From Rhodospirillaceae bacterium (lineage in GTDB: Bacteria; Pseudomonadota; Alphaproteobacteria; Rhodospirillales; Casp-alpha2): a DNA stretch of 63,693 nt. Under the pieces are notes generated by a model. That model did no database searches. It was not told the DNA's origin and saw nothing but the letters and a program-made list of their open reading frames with translations. Within the stretch, counting starts at the first letter, position 1. Each line of letters begins with the position of its first letter. Positions 9,246 to 18,656 of this stretch are shown here, in pieces. The DNA is taken from assembly GCA_002686255.1 (NCBI GenBank), contig NZAZ01000149.1:1-63693 (forward strand), given 5' to 3'. A program made the translations under genes and the position numbers.

Positions 9246-10631
9246 CTAACTGTACGCTATGGCCGGCAGCCAGATAACGATCGCGGGGAACAGCACGAGC
9301 AGGATCAGGCCAATTAGTTGCAGGATGATGAAGGGCACGACGCCACGATAGATGTCGGTCAGCTTGACTTCCGGTGGACATACGCCCTTTAGGTAGAACA
9401 GCGCGAACCCAACGGGAGGCGTCAGAAAAGAGGTCTGCAGCGTCACCGCGACCAGCATCACGAACCAGATCAACGCCGGCTCGTCGATCTTTCCGTAACC
9501 GTCGATGTCGAAGCCAAGGCTTGCCACCACGGGCGAAAGCAAGGGCAGCATGATCAGCGTGATCTCGATCCAGTCGAGAAGAAAGCCCAAAAGGAACACG
9601 ATTCCCAGGATACAGATAAGGACGCCGTGGGGGCCGAACGGCAGACCCGTGAGCGCCGCCTCGATGAGTTCATCCCCACCCAGCTCTCGCAGCACCAAGG
9701 CAAAACAGGTGGCGCCCAGGAATATCGCGAAAATGTAGGCGGTGGTGTTGTAGGTCGAGCGCATGACGTCCGTGAGGACACTGAAACTCAGCTTCCTGTT
9801 GTACCAAGCGAGGAGCGTGGCGCCGATGGCGCCGACGCCGCTGGCTTCCGTCGGCGTCGTGATGCCGGCGAAGATCGATCCCAGAACGGCGACAATCAGA
9901 ATTGCCGGCGGCACGACGGCCTTAAAGACTTCCCAAAGCGTTTGCCAACTGATGTGCTGGCGATCCGGTGATAGCGGCGCCGCATCCGGCCGCAGATAGG
10001 AAAAGACGAGGATGTAGGCCATGTACAGGCCACCCAGGATCAAACCCGGAAACACCGCTCCCATGAATAGATCGCCGACCGAAAGCGCCAATTGGTCGGC
10101 CATGATGACCAGCATGATGCTCGGCGGAATGAGGATCCCCAGGCATCCCGCTCCGCAGATCGTGCCGGTGGCAAGGGTATTGTCATAGCCCTGCTTCACC
10201 ATCGCCGGCAGAGACAACAGGCCGAGCAGGACGACGGAGGCGCCAATGATGCCTGTCGAGGCGGCCAGGATGATGCCGATGACCGTGACCGTGACCGCAA
10301 GGCCGCCGCGCACCTCACCGAACAAGTTTTGCATGCTGCGCATCATGCGCTCGGCAACGCCTGAACGGTCCAGCATCAGACCCATGAAGATAAACATGGG
10401 CAAGGCCACCAGGACCCAGTTGTCCATGATCTTGTAGATTCGGTTGACGACGAGTCCGAGGGTCAGGAAATCGAGGCCTGTCACGGTGTCGAAATAGAGG
10501 TCGGCGAAATAGCCGACAGCGGCGAAGATCACGCCGATCCCGCCAAGCACAAAGGCGACCGGGAATCCGGTGAACAGGAACGCAGCGAAGGTCACAAACA
10601 TCGCGACGACCATGTAATCGTTGATTTCCAC
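9246..10631 (-). CDS. dctM: TRAP transporter large permease (DctM family)
   Basis: This is a highly hydrophobic protein of about 461 residues with a dozen or so predicted membrane segments. It has TRAP-M motifs such as GAGCLGILIPPSIMLVIMADQ and GITTPTEASGVGAIGA. It carries out the sodium-driven transport step. An in-frame GTG at 10649 would add six residues, but the GTG at 10631 has GGAGG seven bases upstream, so it was chosen. Either way the start overlaps or abuts the dctQ stop, giving translational coupling. Confidence 0.9.
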   Translation of the reverse strand: MEINDYMVVAMFVTFAAFLFTGFPVAFVLGGIGVIFAAVGYFADLYFDTVTGLDFLTLGLVVNRIYKIMDNWVLVALPMFIFMGLMLDRSGVAERMMRSMQNLFGEVRGGLAVTVTVIGIILAASTGIIGASVVLLGLLSLPAMVKQGYDNTLATGTICGAGCLGILIPPSIMLVIMADQLALSVGDLFMGAVFPGLILGGLYMAYILVFSYLRPDAAPLSPDRQHISWQTLWEVFKAVVPPAILIVAVLGSIFAGITTPTEASGVGAIGATLLAWYNRKLSFSVLTDVMRSTYNTTAYIFAIFLGATCFALVLRELGGDELIEAALTGLPFGPHGVLICILGIVFLLGFLLDWIEITLIMLPLLSPVVASLGFDIDGYGKIDEPALIWFVMLVAVTLQTSFLTPPVGFALFYLKGVCPPEVKLTDIYRGVVPFIILQLIGLILLVLFPAIVIWLPAIAYS

Positions 10632-10633
10632 CG

Positions 10634-11191
10634 TCACTTCCTCCGCCACAAGGCGCCGACGTCATGGAGAAGCCGTGACAGGCAGGCGAGGCCCAGGAGC
10701 CCAAAGCTGATGGGAATGACCGCCTTGATCGCCCAGCGCCAGGGAAGCCCCAACGGCGCGTCGGAGCTCTCGTTGAGGCGAAAGGACTCGGTGACGAAAT
10801 CGAGGCTGTGCCAGAAGACAGCGAAAACGAACGGAAAAACGAATATGAGGATGCCGAATATCTCCCATAACCGGATCGTGCGTTCCGAAAGCCGCATGGC
10901 GATCACATCGACTCGCACATGGGAATCGGTGACCTGGGCGTAGGAAACCCCCATCATCACCGTAAGGGCGTAAAGGTGCCATTGCAGTTCCTCGATGGCG
11001 GGGTGGCCTTTACCAAACCCGTAACGGAGAACGACATTGAAAATGATCACCAGGATCAGGATACCGTTGGCCCAACAGACGACATGACCAATCCATTTCA
11101 CGATCCGATCGATGAGATCCGCGATGAAAAGGCGTGGCTCATGGTCCTCGTCGTGAAGCGACAGGTGACTCATCGATTCCGGAACTGACAT
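10634..11191 (-). CDS. dctQ: TRAP transporter small permease (DctQ family)
   Basis: The 185-residue protein has four hydrophobic helices, the usual layout of the small TRAP membrane subunit, with the conserved stretch VMMGVSYAQVTDSHVRVDVI between helices 2 and 3. The ATG at 11191 is chosen because AGGGAGG lies just upstream. Starts further upstream lack such a site. It pairs with DctM to form the membrane complex and lies between dctP and dctM on the minus strand. Confidence 0.87.
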   Translation of the reverse strand: MSVPESMSHLSLHDEDHEPRLFIADLIDRIVKWIGHVVCWANGILILVIIFNVVLRYGFGKGHPAIEELQWHLYALTVMMGVSYAQVTDSHVRVDVIAMRLSERTIRLWEIFGILIFVFPFVFAVFWHSLDFVTESFRLNESSDAPLGLPWRWAIKAVIPISFGLLGLACLSRLLHDVGALWRRK

Positions 11192-11320
11192 GTATCCCTC
11201 CCTTTTTGTCGGCCCCCCGAGCCCGCGACAAAACAAACCACGCGGCGATTTTGGGTTTCCTGCCCCTGCTAACCCAATAAAATATTACGGAATCTGCTGG
11301 GGTAAACCGGAACCGGCCCC

Positions 11321-11354
11321 GACGGCGGTTGCTTTCCTGAACGCGCCCGCCGTC
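11321..11354 (-). promoter_or_regulatory. Intercistronic hairpin between dctP and dctQ
   Basis: Inverted repeat GACGGCGG / CCGCCGTC (8 bp, 18-nt loop) in the 182-base gap between dctP and dctQ. No T-tract follows it. Hairpins here commonly protect the 3' end of the binding-protein mRNA so that it accumulates above the permease mRNA. That role is inferred. Confidence 0.45.
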
Positions 11355-11373
11355 GAGACCTTCACCGGGAGGT

Positions 11374-12441
11374 TTACCGCTTGGCCCTCGGCAGGAAGGC
11401 GTGCGCTTCCCAGATGTCGTACTTGGCGCGGAAGGCGCTCAGGTCGTCCCACACCTTCTTGAAGAAAGCGTCCTTGGCCGCCTGTTCCGCCGCCACCTCG
11501 TCCCAAGTCTTCTTGTAAAGGGCGAGCATGTCATCCGACCAATAACGGTTCGTCACCCCGTTCTTCTCGACGTTGGTCTTCATCGCATCGGCCTGGATGG
11601 CTTCGGTATAGGCGAAGGAATCCGCCGTTCCGGCCTTGCAGATGAGCTCGATAACCATACGCTGGCTGTCGTGAAGGCCGTTCCAGGTGTCCTTGTTGAT
11701 CAACAGCTCGAACACGGTGGCCTGTTGATGCCAGCCCGGGAAATAGTTGTTCTTGGCCAGCTTATGGAAGCCGAGCAGCTTGTCGATGGCCGGCATCGAG
11801 AACTCGGTGGCATCGATCGCCTTCTTCTCCAAGGCCGGGAAAATCTCACCGCCCGGAAGCAGGCTGGTGGAAACGCCGAGCTTCTGCATCACCTGGCCCC
11901 CGAGCCCGAAGAACCGCATCTTCATGCCCTTCAGGTCTTCGACGCTCTTGATCTCTTTGGCGAACCATCCCGACGTTTCCGGGGCGATAATGCCGCAGAC
12001 TTCAACGTGAACGTTGAACCCGGCCTGATCGTACATTTCCTGATAAAGCTTGCCGCCGTTGCCGTGCCAGAGCCAGGCCAGATACTCACCGGCCTCGGGG
12101 CCGAAGGGCACAGCCGAGAACAAGGGCGCGGCCGGAATCTTGCCGGCCCAATACCCGGCGGTGGCGTAACCGGCGTTGATCTTACCAGACGAAACGGCGC
12201 CCAGGATTTCGAAGGGGGCGACGAGCTTCTTCGGCTCGTAGACCTTCATCTTGATGCTGCCGTTGCTGGCCGTCTGGATGCGTTCGCCGATCCACTTGAT
12301 GGTGCTGCCGAGACCCGGGAGTTTGGTCGCGAAGGCAATCGGCACTTTGAGAAGCACCGGTTTGACTTTTGCCGCTGAGGCGGGCTCGGCCGCTAGCAAC
12401 ATGGCCGAAGCCAAGAGGACGGATGTCACAGTCTTTCTCAT
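11374..12441 (-). CDS. dctP: TRAP transporter substrate-binding protein (DctP; 2-oxoacid/lactate-type)
   Basis: The 355-residue periplasmic protein has a signal peptide (MRKTVTSVLLASAMLLAAEP, cleavage near ASAAK). The body resembles the TakP / lactate-binding branch of DctP: SGWFAKEIKSVEDLKGMKMR near residue 140, GLGGQVMQKLG, LPGGEIFPALEKKAIDATEF, and NNYFPGWH. The start at 12441 has AAAGGAG eight bases upstream. It is the first gene of the minus-strand run and faces the GntR regulator across about 460 bases. The ligand is probably a small monocarboxylate, judged from the neighbouring lactate enzymes. Confidence 0.88.
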   Translation of the reverse strand: MRKTVTSVLLASAMLLAAEPASAAKVKPVLLKVPIAFATKLPGLGSTIKWIGERIQTASNGSIKMKVYEPKKLVAPFEILGAVSSGKINAGYATAGYWAGKIPAAPLFSAVPFGPEAGEYLAWLWHGNGGKLYQEMYDQAGFNVHVEVCGIIAPETSGWFAKEIKSVEDLKGMKMRFFGLGGQVMQKLGVSTSLLPGGEIFPALEKKAIDATEFSMPAIDKLLGFHKLAKNNYFPGWHQQATVFELLINKDTWNGLHDSQRMVIELICKAGTADSFAYTEAIQADAMKTNVEKNGVTNRYWSDDMLALYKKTWDEVAAEQAAKDAFFKKVWDDLSAFRAKYDIWEAHAFLPRAKR

Positions 12442-12899
12442 GTCGATTTCTCCTTTAGTACATTGCATTGTAGGAATTGCGATTTGACATTAATGATCGT
12501 GGATTCGTAGCGGAACTTCGAATCCCCAGTGGACAAAAAGAAGACCGCACAGGCCAAAGCCTTGAGCGGCGAGTTTGTGGGAGGGAATATCAAAAAAAGT
12601 TGCGGGCGAGCCGGCGTGAAACCGAACCGGAGCGCGTAGCCACGTCGCATCCCCGTAGGGCGCCTGTAAATCCGCCCTTCTGCGTGTCCGGCACACCGCT
12701 TTCATCCTCATTGCCCCCCTTATGGTCCAACTCTCCGACCAGATTGTTGGCGCCCTGATCATATTTGGATAATCTATTTTACCATTTATGTAAAGCTCAA
12801 TGCCACGTCTGTAAAGCTTAAGTCCACCTCGACCTGTCGGGCTTGGTGTGATAGGTTTCTTGCCGCTGATAGAGAAGCTCGTATTCACGAGAAAATTCT
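12442..12899. other. Divergent promoter region between dctP and the GntR regulator
   Basis: 458 bases with no credible gene. The part from 12765 to 12900 is AT-rich and is the likely location of the back-to-back promoters. It contains the direct repeat at 12789-12821 described separately. The remainder (about 12500-12760) shows no recognised motif. Confidence 0.5.
12789..12821. promoter_or_regulatory. Candidate operator: 12-bp direct repeat, two helical turns apart
   Basis: TGTAAAGCTCAA at 12789-12800 is repeated as TGTAAAGCTTAA at 12810-12821, 11 of 12 identical with a 21-bp period, in the divergent promoter region. The phasing would put both copies on one DNA face. The natural candidate binder is the adjacent GntR/FCD protein, although that family usually binds inverted repeats. 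The assignment is inference. Confidence 0.4.
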
Positions 12900-13700
12900 A
12901 TGCCATTTCAAAGAGTTGAATCGCCGAAGGTCGCGCAAGCCATTTCGCAGCAGCTCGTAGACCTGATGCTCGACGGCATCCTGCGCCCTGGCGAAAGATT
13001 GCCGGCTGAGCGGGATTTGGCCAAGGTACTTGACGTCTCGCGCCCTACCTTGCGAAAGGCAATCAAAGAATTAGAAGAACAGGGCCTCCTGCTCTCGCAG
13101 CGAGGGGGCGGCACTTTCGTCGCCAGGTTTCTGGATACGGGCTTCGGCAAGCCTTTGATCCAATTGTTTCGGTCGCACCGGGAGGCCGCCAAAGATTACG
13201 TCGAGTTCCGGCGAGAGATCGAGGGCACGGCTGCATATTATGCCTCCTTGCGTGCTACTGACGCCGATCGGGAAATTATTAAGATTGTTTTCAAGGAGAT
13301 GATAGCGGCCCATGAAAGGGACGATCCAGAAGAGGAGGCTAGGATCGATGTTGAATTCCACATGTCGATCATAGAGGCCACGCATAACATTATCCTAGTT
13401 CACATTATGCGGGGGATTTTCAATTTGCTGGTGGACGGGGTGTTTTACAGTCGAAAGATACTGCATGATCACTATGGGGGACAAGACAGGCTTATGGAGC
13501 AGCACAAAGCGATTTACGATGCCGTGATGGAGGGTCAATCGGATCGGGCTCGTGAGGCCGTCTACGGGCATATGTCCTATGTGATGGAGGTTCTCCAAGA
13601 GCGGGGCGATTACCAGGCGCGGGAAAAGACGTCGCGACGGCGTCTGGAAAGGATTCGTCAGACCCTTCGCAAACCGAAAACCCGCAGGAAACGGAAGTGA
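12900..13700 (+). CDS. GntR-family regulator, FadR subfamily (FCD domain), LldR/PdhR-like
   Basis: The 266-residue protein has an N-terminal winged helix (residues ~8-75; LRPGERLPAERDLAKVLDVS, RPTLRKAIKELEEQGLL). A C-terminal all-helical FCD effector domain follows, with the usual metal/ligand acidic-histidine pattern (DVEFHMSI near 150, EQHKAIYDAV near 200, GHMSYV near 222). LldR and PdhR relatives respond to lactate or pyruvate. It is transcribed away from the TRAP/dehydrogenase genes, the classic layout for a local repressor. It ends in a very basic tail (last ~25 residues). Confidence 0.87.
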   Translation: MPFQRVESPKVAQAISQQLVDLMLDGILRPGERLPAERDLAKVLDVSRPTLRKAIKELEEQGLLLSQRGGGTFVARFLDTGFGKPLIQLFRSHREAAKDYVEFRREIEGTAAYYASLRATDADREIIKIVFKEMIAAHERDDPEEEARIDVEFHMSIIEATHNIILVHIMRGIFNLLVDGVFYSRKILHDHYGGQDRLMEQHKAIYDAVMEGQSDRAREAVYGHMSYVMEVLQERGDYQAREKTSRRRLERIRQTLRKPKTRRKRK

Positions 13701-13800
13701 TATGGCCTTTTCTTGCTGTGGGGCCAGTTGGGCGCCGTGAATCTAGAGCGCGGTTGCCGGTGTAGCGCATTTGGACACGTTCAATGGATAGTCAAGTCAA

Positions 13801-14097
13801 ATGCCCGGGCAGCGAAGGTTGCGTCCTGAATTGAGACAAACCCGGCGCCTCTCGGGCGTCGGTACAAAGCGCTTCGCCCCCAACACAGTCCGTCGCTACC
13901 TGTTCTTCCTGAAGCCGGTGATCGCGGCCCTCTTGGCGTTCATGATTCTCGGCCAGGACCTGACCGTGGCCCAGGGCCTCGCCATCCTGGTCATCACGTC
14001 CTCGGTCTTCGCGGAACTATTCCTTGGAAAAGCCGGGAAGGCCTCGCCCGTCCGGAACTCCAAGGCCGAGACCAGATCGACATCTAGGGCCAACTGA
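13801..14097 (+). pseudogene. C-terminal remnant of an EamA/DMT-family transporter
   Basis: From about 13905 the reading frame encodes YLFFLKPVIAALLAFMIL and TVAQGLAILVITSSVFAEL, two helices that look like the last membrane pair of an EamA-type exporter. The rest of the roughly 300-residue family is missing and the upstream codons look random. It is a decayed fragment at the left edge of the debris zone before lutC. Confidence 0.5.
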
Positions 14098-15484
<1,387 letters not shown>

Positions 15485-15547
15485 ATCGCGGCGTTGAAAC
15501 CTCTTGGTGGGAAGAATGCCAGCAAGGATTGTGAGGTCAGAACAACC

Positions 15548-15649
15548 ATGAACAGCGATACAAAGCGAATTTTTCAGGTGCTGTTTAACCCTGTGGCCCA
15601 GTCCAAGTTCGTTCATACTGTCTCCGCAGGTTACGTCACGGGCGCCATT
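15548..15649 (+). pseudogene. Internal fragment of a cydA (cytochrome bd subunit I) gene
   Basis: About 34 codons read VLFNPVAQSKFVHTVSAGYV and on to TGAI. This matches the well-conserved E. coli-type CydA segment (LNPVAQVKFVHTVASGYV in E. coli) rather than the CIO-type cioA at 29068. Similarity stops sharply at 15649, where an IS-like end begins. Only this piece of the roughly 500-residue gene remains. Confidence 0.6.
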
Positions 15650-15734
15650 GAATGCTTCTTCTTCGACATCACGACCTCCTTCCATGGGTTCAAATCTAAC
15701 ACTTCGTCTGGACCGATTTCTGGGGATCAGGTCA
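15650..15734 (-). mobile_element. Truncated end of an IS3-like insertion sequence
   Basis: Read on the minus strand, the segment starts TGACCTGATCCCCAG, resembling IS3-family terminal repeats. About 65 bases later comes a strong GGAAGGAGG ribosome site and an ATG followed by codons for SKKKHS, the usual beginning of IS3 orfA proteins. It then runs straight into the cydA fragment. Everything beyond the first seven codons of orfA is missing, so this is a solo end left by deletion. Confidence 0.5.
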
Positions 15735-15778
15735 GTGTCCGCACGGCAGAAATTCGGTCTGTGGGGGAATGAAAAATG

Positions 15779-15805
15779 ATCGCCATGTGCGTCGAGCGCA
15801 GATGA
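15779..15805 (+). pseudogene. Detached 3' end of a phaA thiolase gene
   Basis: Codons ATC GCC ATG TGC GTC GAG CGC followed by AGA TGA encode IAMCVERR-stop. The intact phaA ends GIAVCVERD, and 20 of 21 bases match there (23705-23725). The phaB'-'phaA chimera stops just before this point (GGGMG), so this is probably its missing tail, now about 960 bases downstream. From 15806 to 15951 nothing else is recognised. Confidence 0.55.
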
Positions 15806-15951
15806 ACTCAAGACCGAATGGCGAACTTCACCGGACATTGGGCGATAGCGTGACTTCCGACGCGCTGAATGCAGGCGTGGTCAGCGCGTCCTCGGGCCCC
15901 GAGGAGAGGGTTGTGTTCCTGATCTCCGCAACGATAGCACCCAGGTAAACA

Positions 15952-16737
15952 ATGCAAGAGAAAGCAAAACCCCGCGTTGGCCTCTTCGTAACCTGTCTGG
16001 TCGATGCCATGCGGCCGTCAATCGGTTTCGCCAGCATCAAGCTTCTGCAGGAGGCGGGCTGCGACGTTGAAGTCCCGAGGCACCAGACCTGCTGCGGCCA
16101 GCCGGCATTCAACAGCGGGGCGGACCGGCATACGCGCGACATTGCCAAGTCGCTGATCGATACCTTCCTGCCCTATGACTACTTGGTCTCGCCCTCAGGG
16201 TCTTGTGCGGGCACGATTAAGGTCAGTTTCAAGGACCTCTTCGAAGGCGACCCTGTGTGGGCGGAGAAGCATGAGCGCTTGGCCGCTAGGACCCACGAGA
16301 TCCTAAGCTTCCTTCACGATGTAATGAACTTCGAGCCGAAGGGGATCACCTACGACGGCACCGTCACCTATCACGACTCCTGCTCCGGCCTCCGCGAGCT
16401 CGGCGTCTACGAGCAACCGCGCAATCTGCTCACCAAGGTGCAGGGGCTGACCATGGTGCCGCTCGAGGGCAACGATTCATGCTGCGGGTTCGGTGGCACC
16501 TTCTGCGTCAAGTATCCAGACATCTCCAATGCAATCGTCACCGATAAGGCAAGGTGCATCGAGAAAACCGGCGCCGACACTCTACTGGCGGGCGACCTCG
16601 GCTGTCTCATGAACATGGCGGGCAAGCTGAGCCGCATGGGCAGTTCGGTAAAGGTCTATCACGCCGTCGAGATCCTCGCGGGCATGGTCGACGGGGCCCC
16701 TATTTGCAAACCGGCTAAAGCGCAACGGGCGACATGA
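15952..16737 (+). CDS. lutA: LutA-type lactate utilization Fe-S protein (two CCG domains)
   Basis: The 261-residue protein has two cysteine-rich CCG domains: QTCCGQPAFNSGAD near residue 45 with SPSGSCAG near 83, and HDSCSGLRELG near 142 with DSCCGFGGTFCVK near 177. It is the GlcF/HdrD-like subunit of LutABC, which oxidises L-lactate to pyruvate. The stop overlaps the lutB start (ATGA). Confidence 0.9.
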   Translation: MQEKAKPRVGLFVTCLVDAMRPSIGFASIKLLQEAGCDVEVPRHQTCCGQPAFNSGADRHTRDIAKSLIDTFLPYDYLVSPSGSCAGTIKVSFKDLFEGDPVWAEKHERLAARTHEILSFLHDVMNFEPKGITYDGTVTYHDSCSGLRELGVYEQPRNLLTKVQGLTMVPLEGNDSCCGFGGTFCVKYPDISNAIVTDKARCIEKTGADTLLAGDLGCLMNMAGKLSRMGSSVKVYHAVEILAGMVDGAPICKPAKAQRAT

Positions 16738-18299
16738 AGCACACGACGGCCCAGTTCAAGCAGAACGTTAAAGCTGCCCTGGCACAGCCGAACCTCAAGG
16801 TCGCGCTCGATCGTACAGCCGGATTGTTGAGATCCCGGCGCGCCGAGATCGTTGCCCAGTTCCCGGAATTCGAGAGGGCGCGGGAAATCGCTCAGCAAGT
16901 CAAAGACCACACGATCAGGTACCTCGACTATTACCTCGAGGAATTCGAGAAGAACGCTATCGCCTCCGGCGCCAAGGTGCACTGGGCCAGCACCGCCAAG
17001 GAGGCGACCGATGCGGTGATCGCCATTTGCCGGGTGCACGATGCCAAGATGGCCACCCGCGTCAAGTCGATGCTCGGCGAAGAAATCGGAATAACGGAGG
17101 CCCTGGCGGAGGCAGACATCGAGCGCGTCGAGACCGATTTGGCCGAGCACATCATCCAGCTCGCCGGCGATCCGCCGTCGCACATCGTGATGCCGGCGAT
17201 GCACAAGACGCACGAGGAGGTGAGCGAGCTCTTCGAGCGTCACCATGCTGACCATGTGAAGCAGACGGATATTGGTGAGCTCGTCGAGAGCGCGCGCAAA
17301 GAACTCCGTCCCAAGTACTTCGCCGCGGAGGTCGGAATCTCGGGTGCCAACTTCCTGATCGCCGAAACCGGCTCGATCGTGATCGTCACAAACGAGGGCA
17401 ACGCGGAGCTGACCACCTCACCGCCGAAGGTACACATCGTCACCGTGGGCATCGAGAAGCTCGTACCGACGATGGAGCACTGCACGGTGCTGCTTCGTCT
17501 GCTCGCCCGCTCGGCCATCGGTACCGAGATCACTCAGTACACGACCTTTTATAACGGGCCGAAGCGGCCGGGCGACAAGGACGGCCCGGAAGAAATGCAC
17601 ATCGTGCTGGTCGACCATCACCGCACGGAGATGCTGGCCGGACACTTGCGCGCCATGCTGCGCTGTATCCGATGCGGCGCGTGCATCAACCACTGTCCCG
17701 TCTACGCGGCGATCGGCGGGCATGCCTATGGCGGCGTTTATCCGGGGCCCATGGGCTCCGTGCTGACACCGGCCATGACGAGCCTGAAACAGGCCGGCGA
17801 CCTACCAAACGCCTGCACGCTCAACGGACGTTGCGAGGAGGTCTGCCCGGTCAAGATTCCCCTCCCCGACATGATGCGCCGCCTGCGCGAGCAGCAATAC
17901 CGCGAGAATCTCACATCCTCGACCGTACGCTACGGTTTGGGCTTGTGGGCCTTTGCCGCCAAGCGACCGTGGCTCTACCGACTGGGCAACCGCTTCGCGA
18001 TCCGCGCCCTTGTCATGCTGGGACGCCGGAAAGGGCATATTCGTTCGCTGCCCGGAGCCGGCGGTTGGACGCGGCATCGTGACTTGGCAGCGCCGCAGGG
18101 CGGCACCTTCATGGACCTCTATGACCGGCGACAAAGGGAGCACGACTACGAAAACGAACCGACGTCACTTCACGAGCTCGGCGGCTTTCTTTTCCTCACT
18201 GTGATCCTGGCACCTGTGTTGACCTTCGTCCTGGTTGGCGGCTACGGGTTCATGATTTGGATGTACCAGCTGGTGGCCGGTTCGCCGGGCGCGTCCTAA
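16734..18299 (+). CDS. lutB-napE: LutB lactate utilization Fe-S protein fused to NapE
   Basis: Residues 1-~465 form a full LutB: LUD domain (GISGANFLIAETGSIVIVTN near 205), two [4Fe-4S] motifs (CIRCGACINHCPVY near 310; CTLNGRCEEVCPVKIPLPD near 360) and the LutB end GWTRHRDLAAPQGGTFMDLY. About 55 further residues follow in the same frame: ELGGFLFLTVILAPV, VGGYGFMIWMYQLVAG. This is the single-helix NapE protein that normally opens nap operons. No stop lies between. An internal ATG at 18111 could also start a free 62-residue NapE, though its ribosome site is weak. The next gene is napD, as expected after napE. Confidence 0.85.
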   Translation: MKHTTAQFKQNVKAALAQPNLKVALDRTAGLLRSRRAEIVAQFPEFERAREIAQQVKDHTIRYLDYYLEEFEKNAIASGAKVHWASTAKEATDAVIAICRVHDAKMATRVKSMLGEEIGITEALAEADIERVETDLAEHIIQLAGDPPSHIVMPAMHKTHEEVSELFERHHADHVKQTDIGELVESARKELRPKYFAAEVGISGANFLIAETGSIVIVTNEGNAELTTSPPKVHIVTVGIEKLVPTMEHCTVLLRLLARSAIGTEITQYTTFYNGPKRPGDKDGPEEMHIVLVDHHRTEMLAGHLRAMLRCIRCGACINHCPVYAAIGGHAYGGVYPGPMGSVLTPAMTSLKQAGDLPNACTLNGRCEEVCPVKIPLPDMMRRLREQQYRENLTSSTVRYGLGLWAFAAKRPWLYRLGNRFAIRALVMLGRRKGHIRSLPGAGGWTRHRDLAAPQGGTFMDLYDRRQREHDYENEPTSLHELGGFLFLTVILAPVLTFVLVGGYGFMIWMYQLVAGSPGAS

Positions 18300-18338
18300 C
18301 GCGGGAGGCATCCTGATCCAAGGTATGGAAAAACCCTG

Positions 18339-18656
18339 ATGAAAGAATCACACCCAACGGCGGTCCGCCCGTCACGGCGCGATCTAATCACCGCACGGTT
18401 TTCACGGACGAGCTTTCATGTCGCCAGCCTGGTGGTGCAGGCCTGGCCCGAGCGCATCGCCGGCCTGACCCTCCGGTTGAACGGGCTCGACGGCGTCGAA
18501 GTGCACAAAACGGGCCCGGGCGGGCGGATGATCCTGACCGTCGAGGTGGCGGACGACGCCCGGCTGCTTCGCGCCATCTCCGACATCGAGGGGACCGACG
18601 GCGTGATCACCGCATCGCTAGTCTATCACCAGATCGAGGACGAGGACCATGAGTAG
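18339..18656 (+). CDS. napD: Periplasmic nitrate reductase assembly chaperone NapD
   Basis: The 105-residue protein has a NapD ferredoxin-like fold: [16 protein letters not shown] near residue 26, then [19 protein letters not shown]. NapD binds the NapA Tat signal and delays export until the Mo-bis-MGD cofactor is in place. The N-terminus carries about 20 extra basic residues. The stop overlaps the napA start by 8 bases. Confidence 0.9.
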   Translation: MKESHPTAVRPSRRDLITARFSRTSFHVASLVVQAWPERIAGLTLRLNGLDGVEVHKTGPGGRMILTVEVADDARLLRAISDIEGTDGVITASLVYHQIEDEDHE

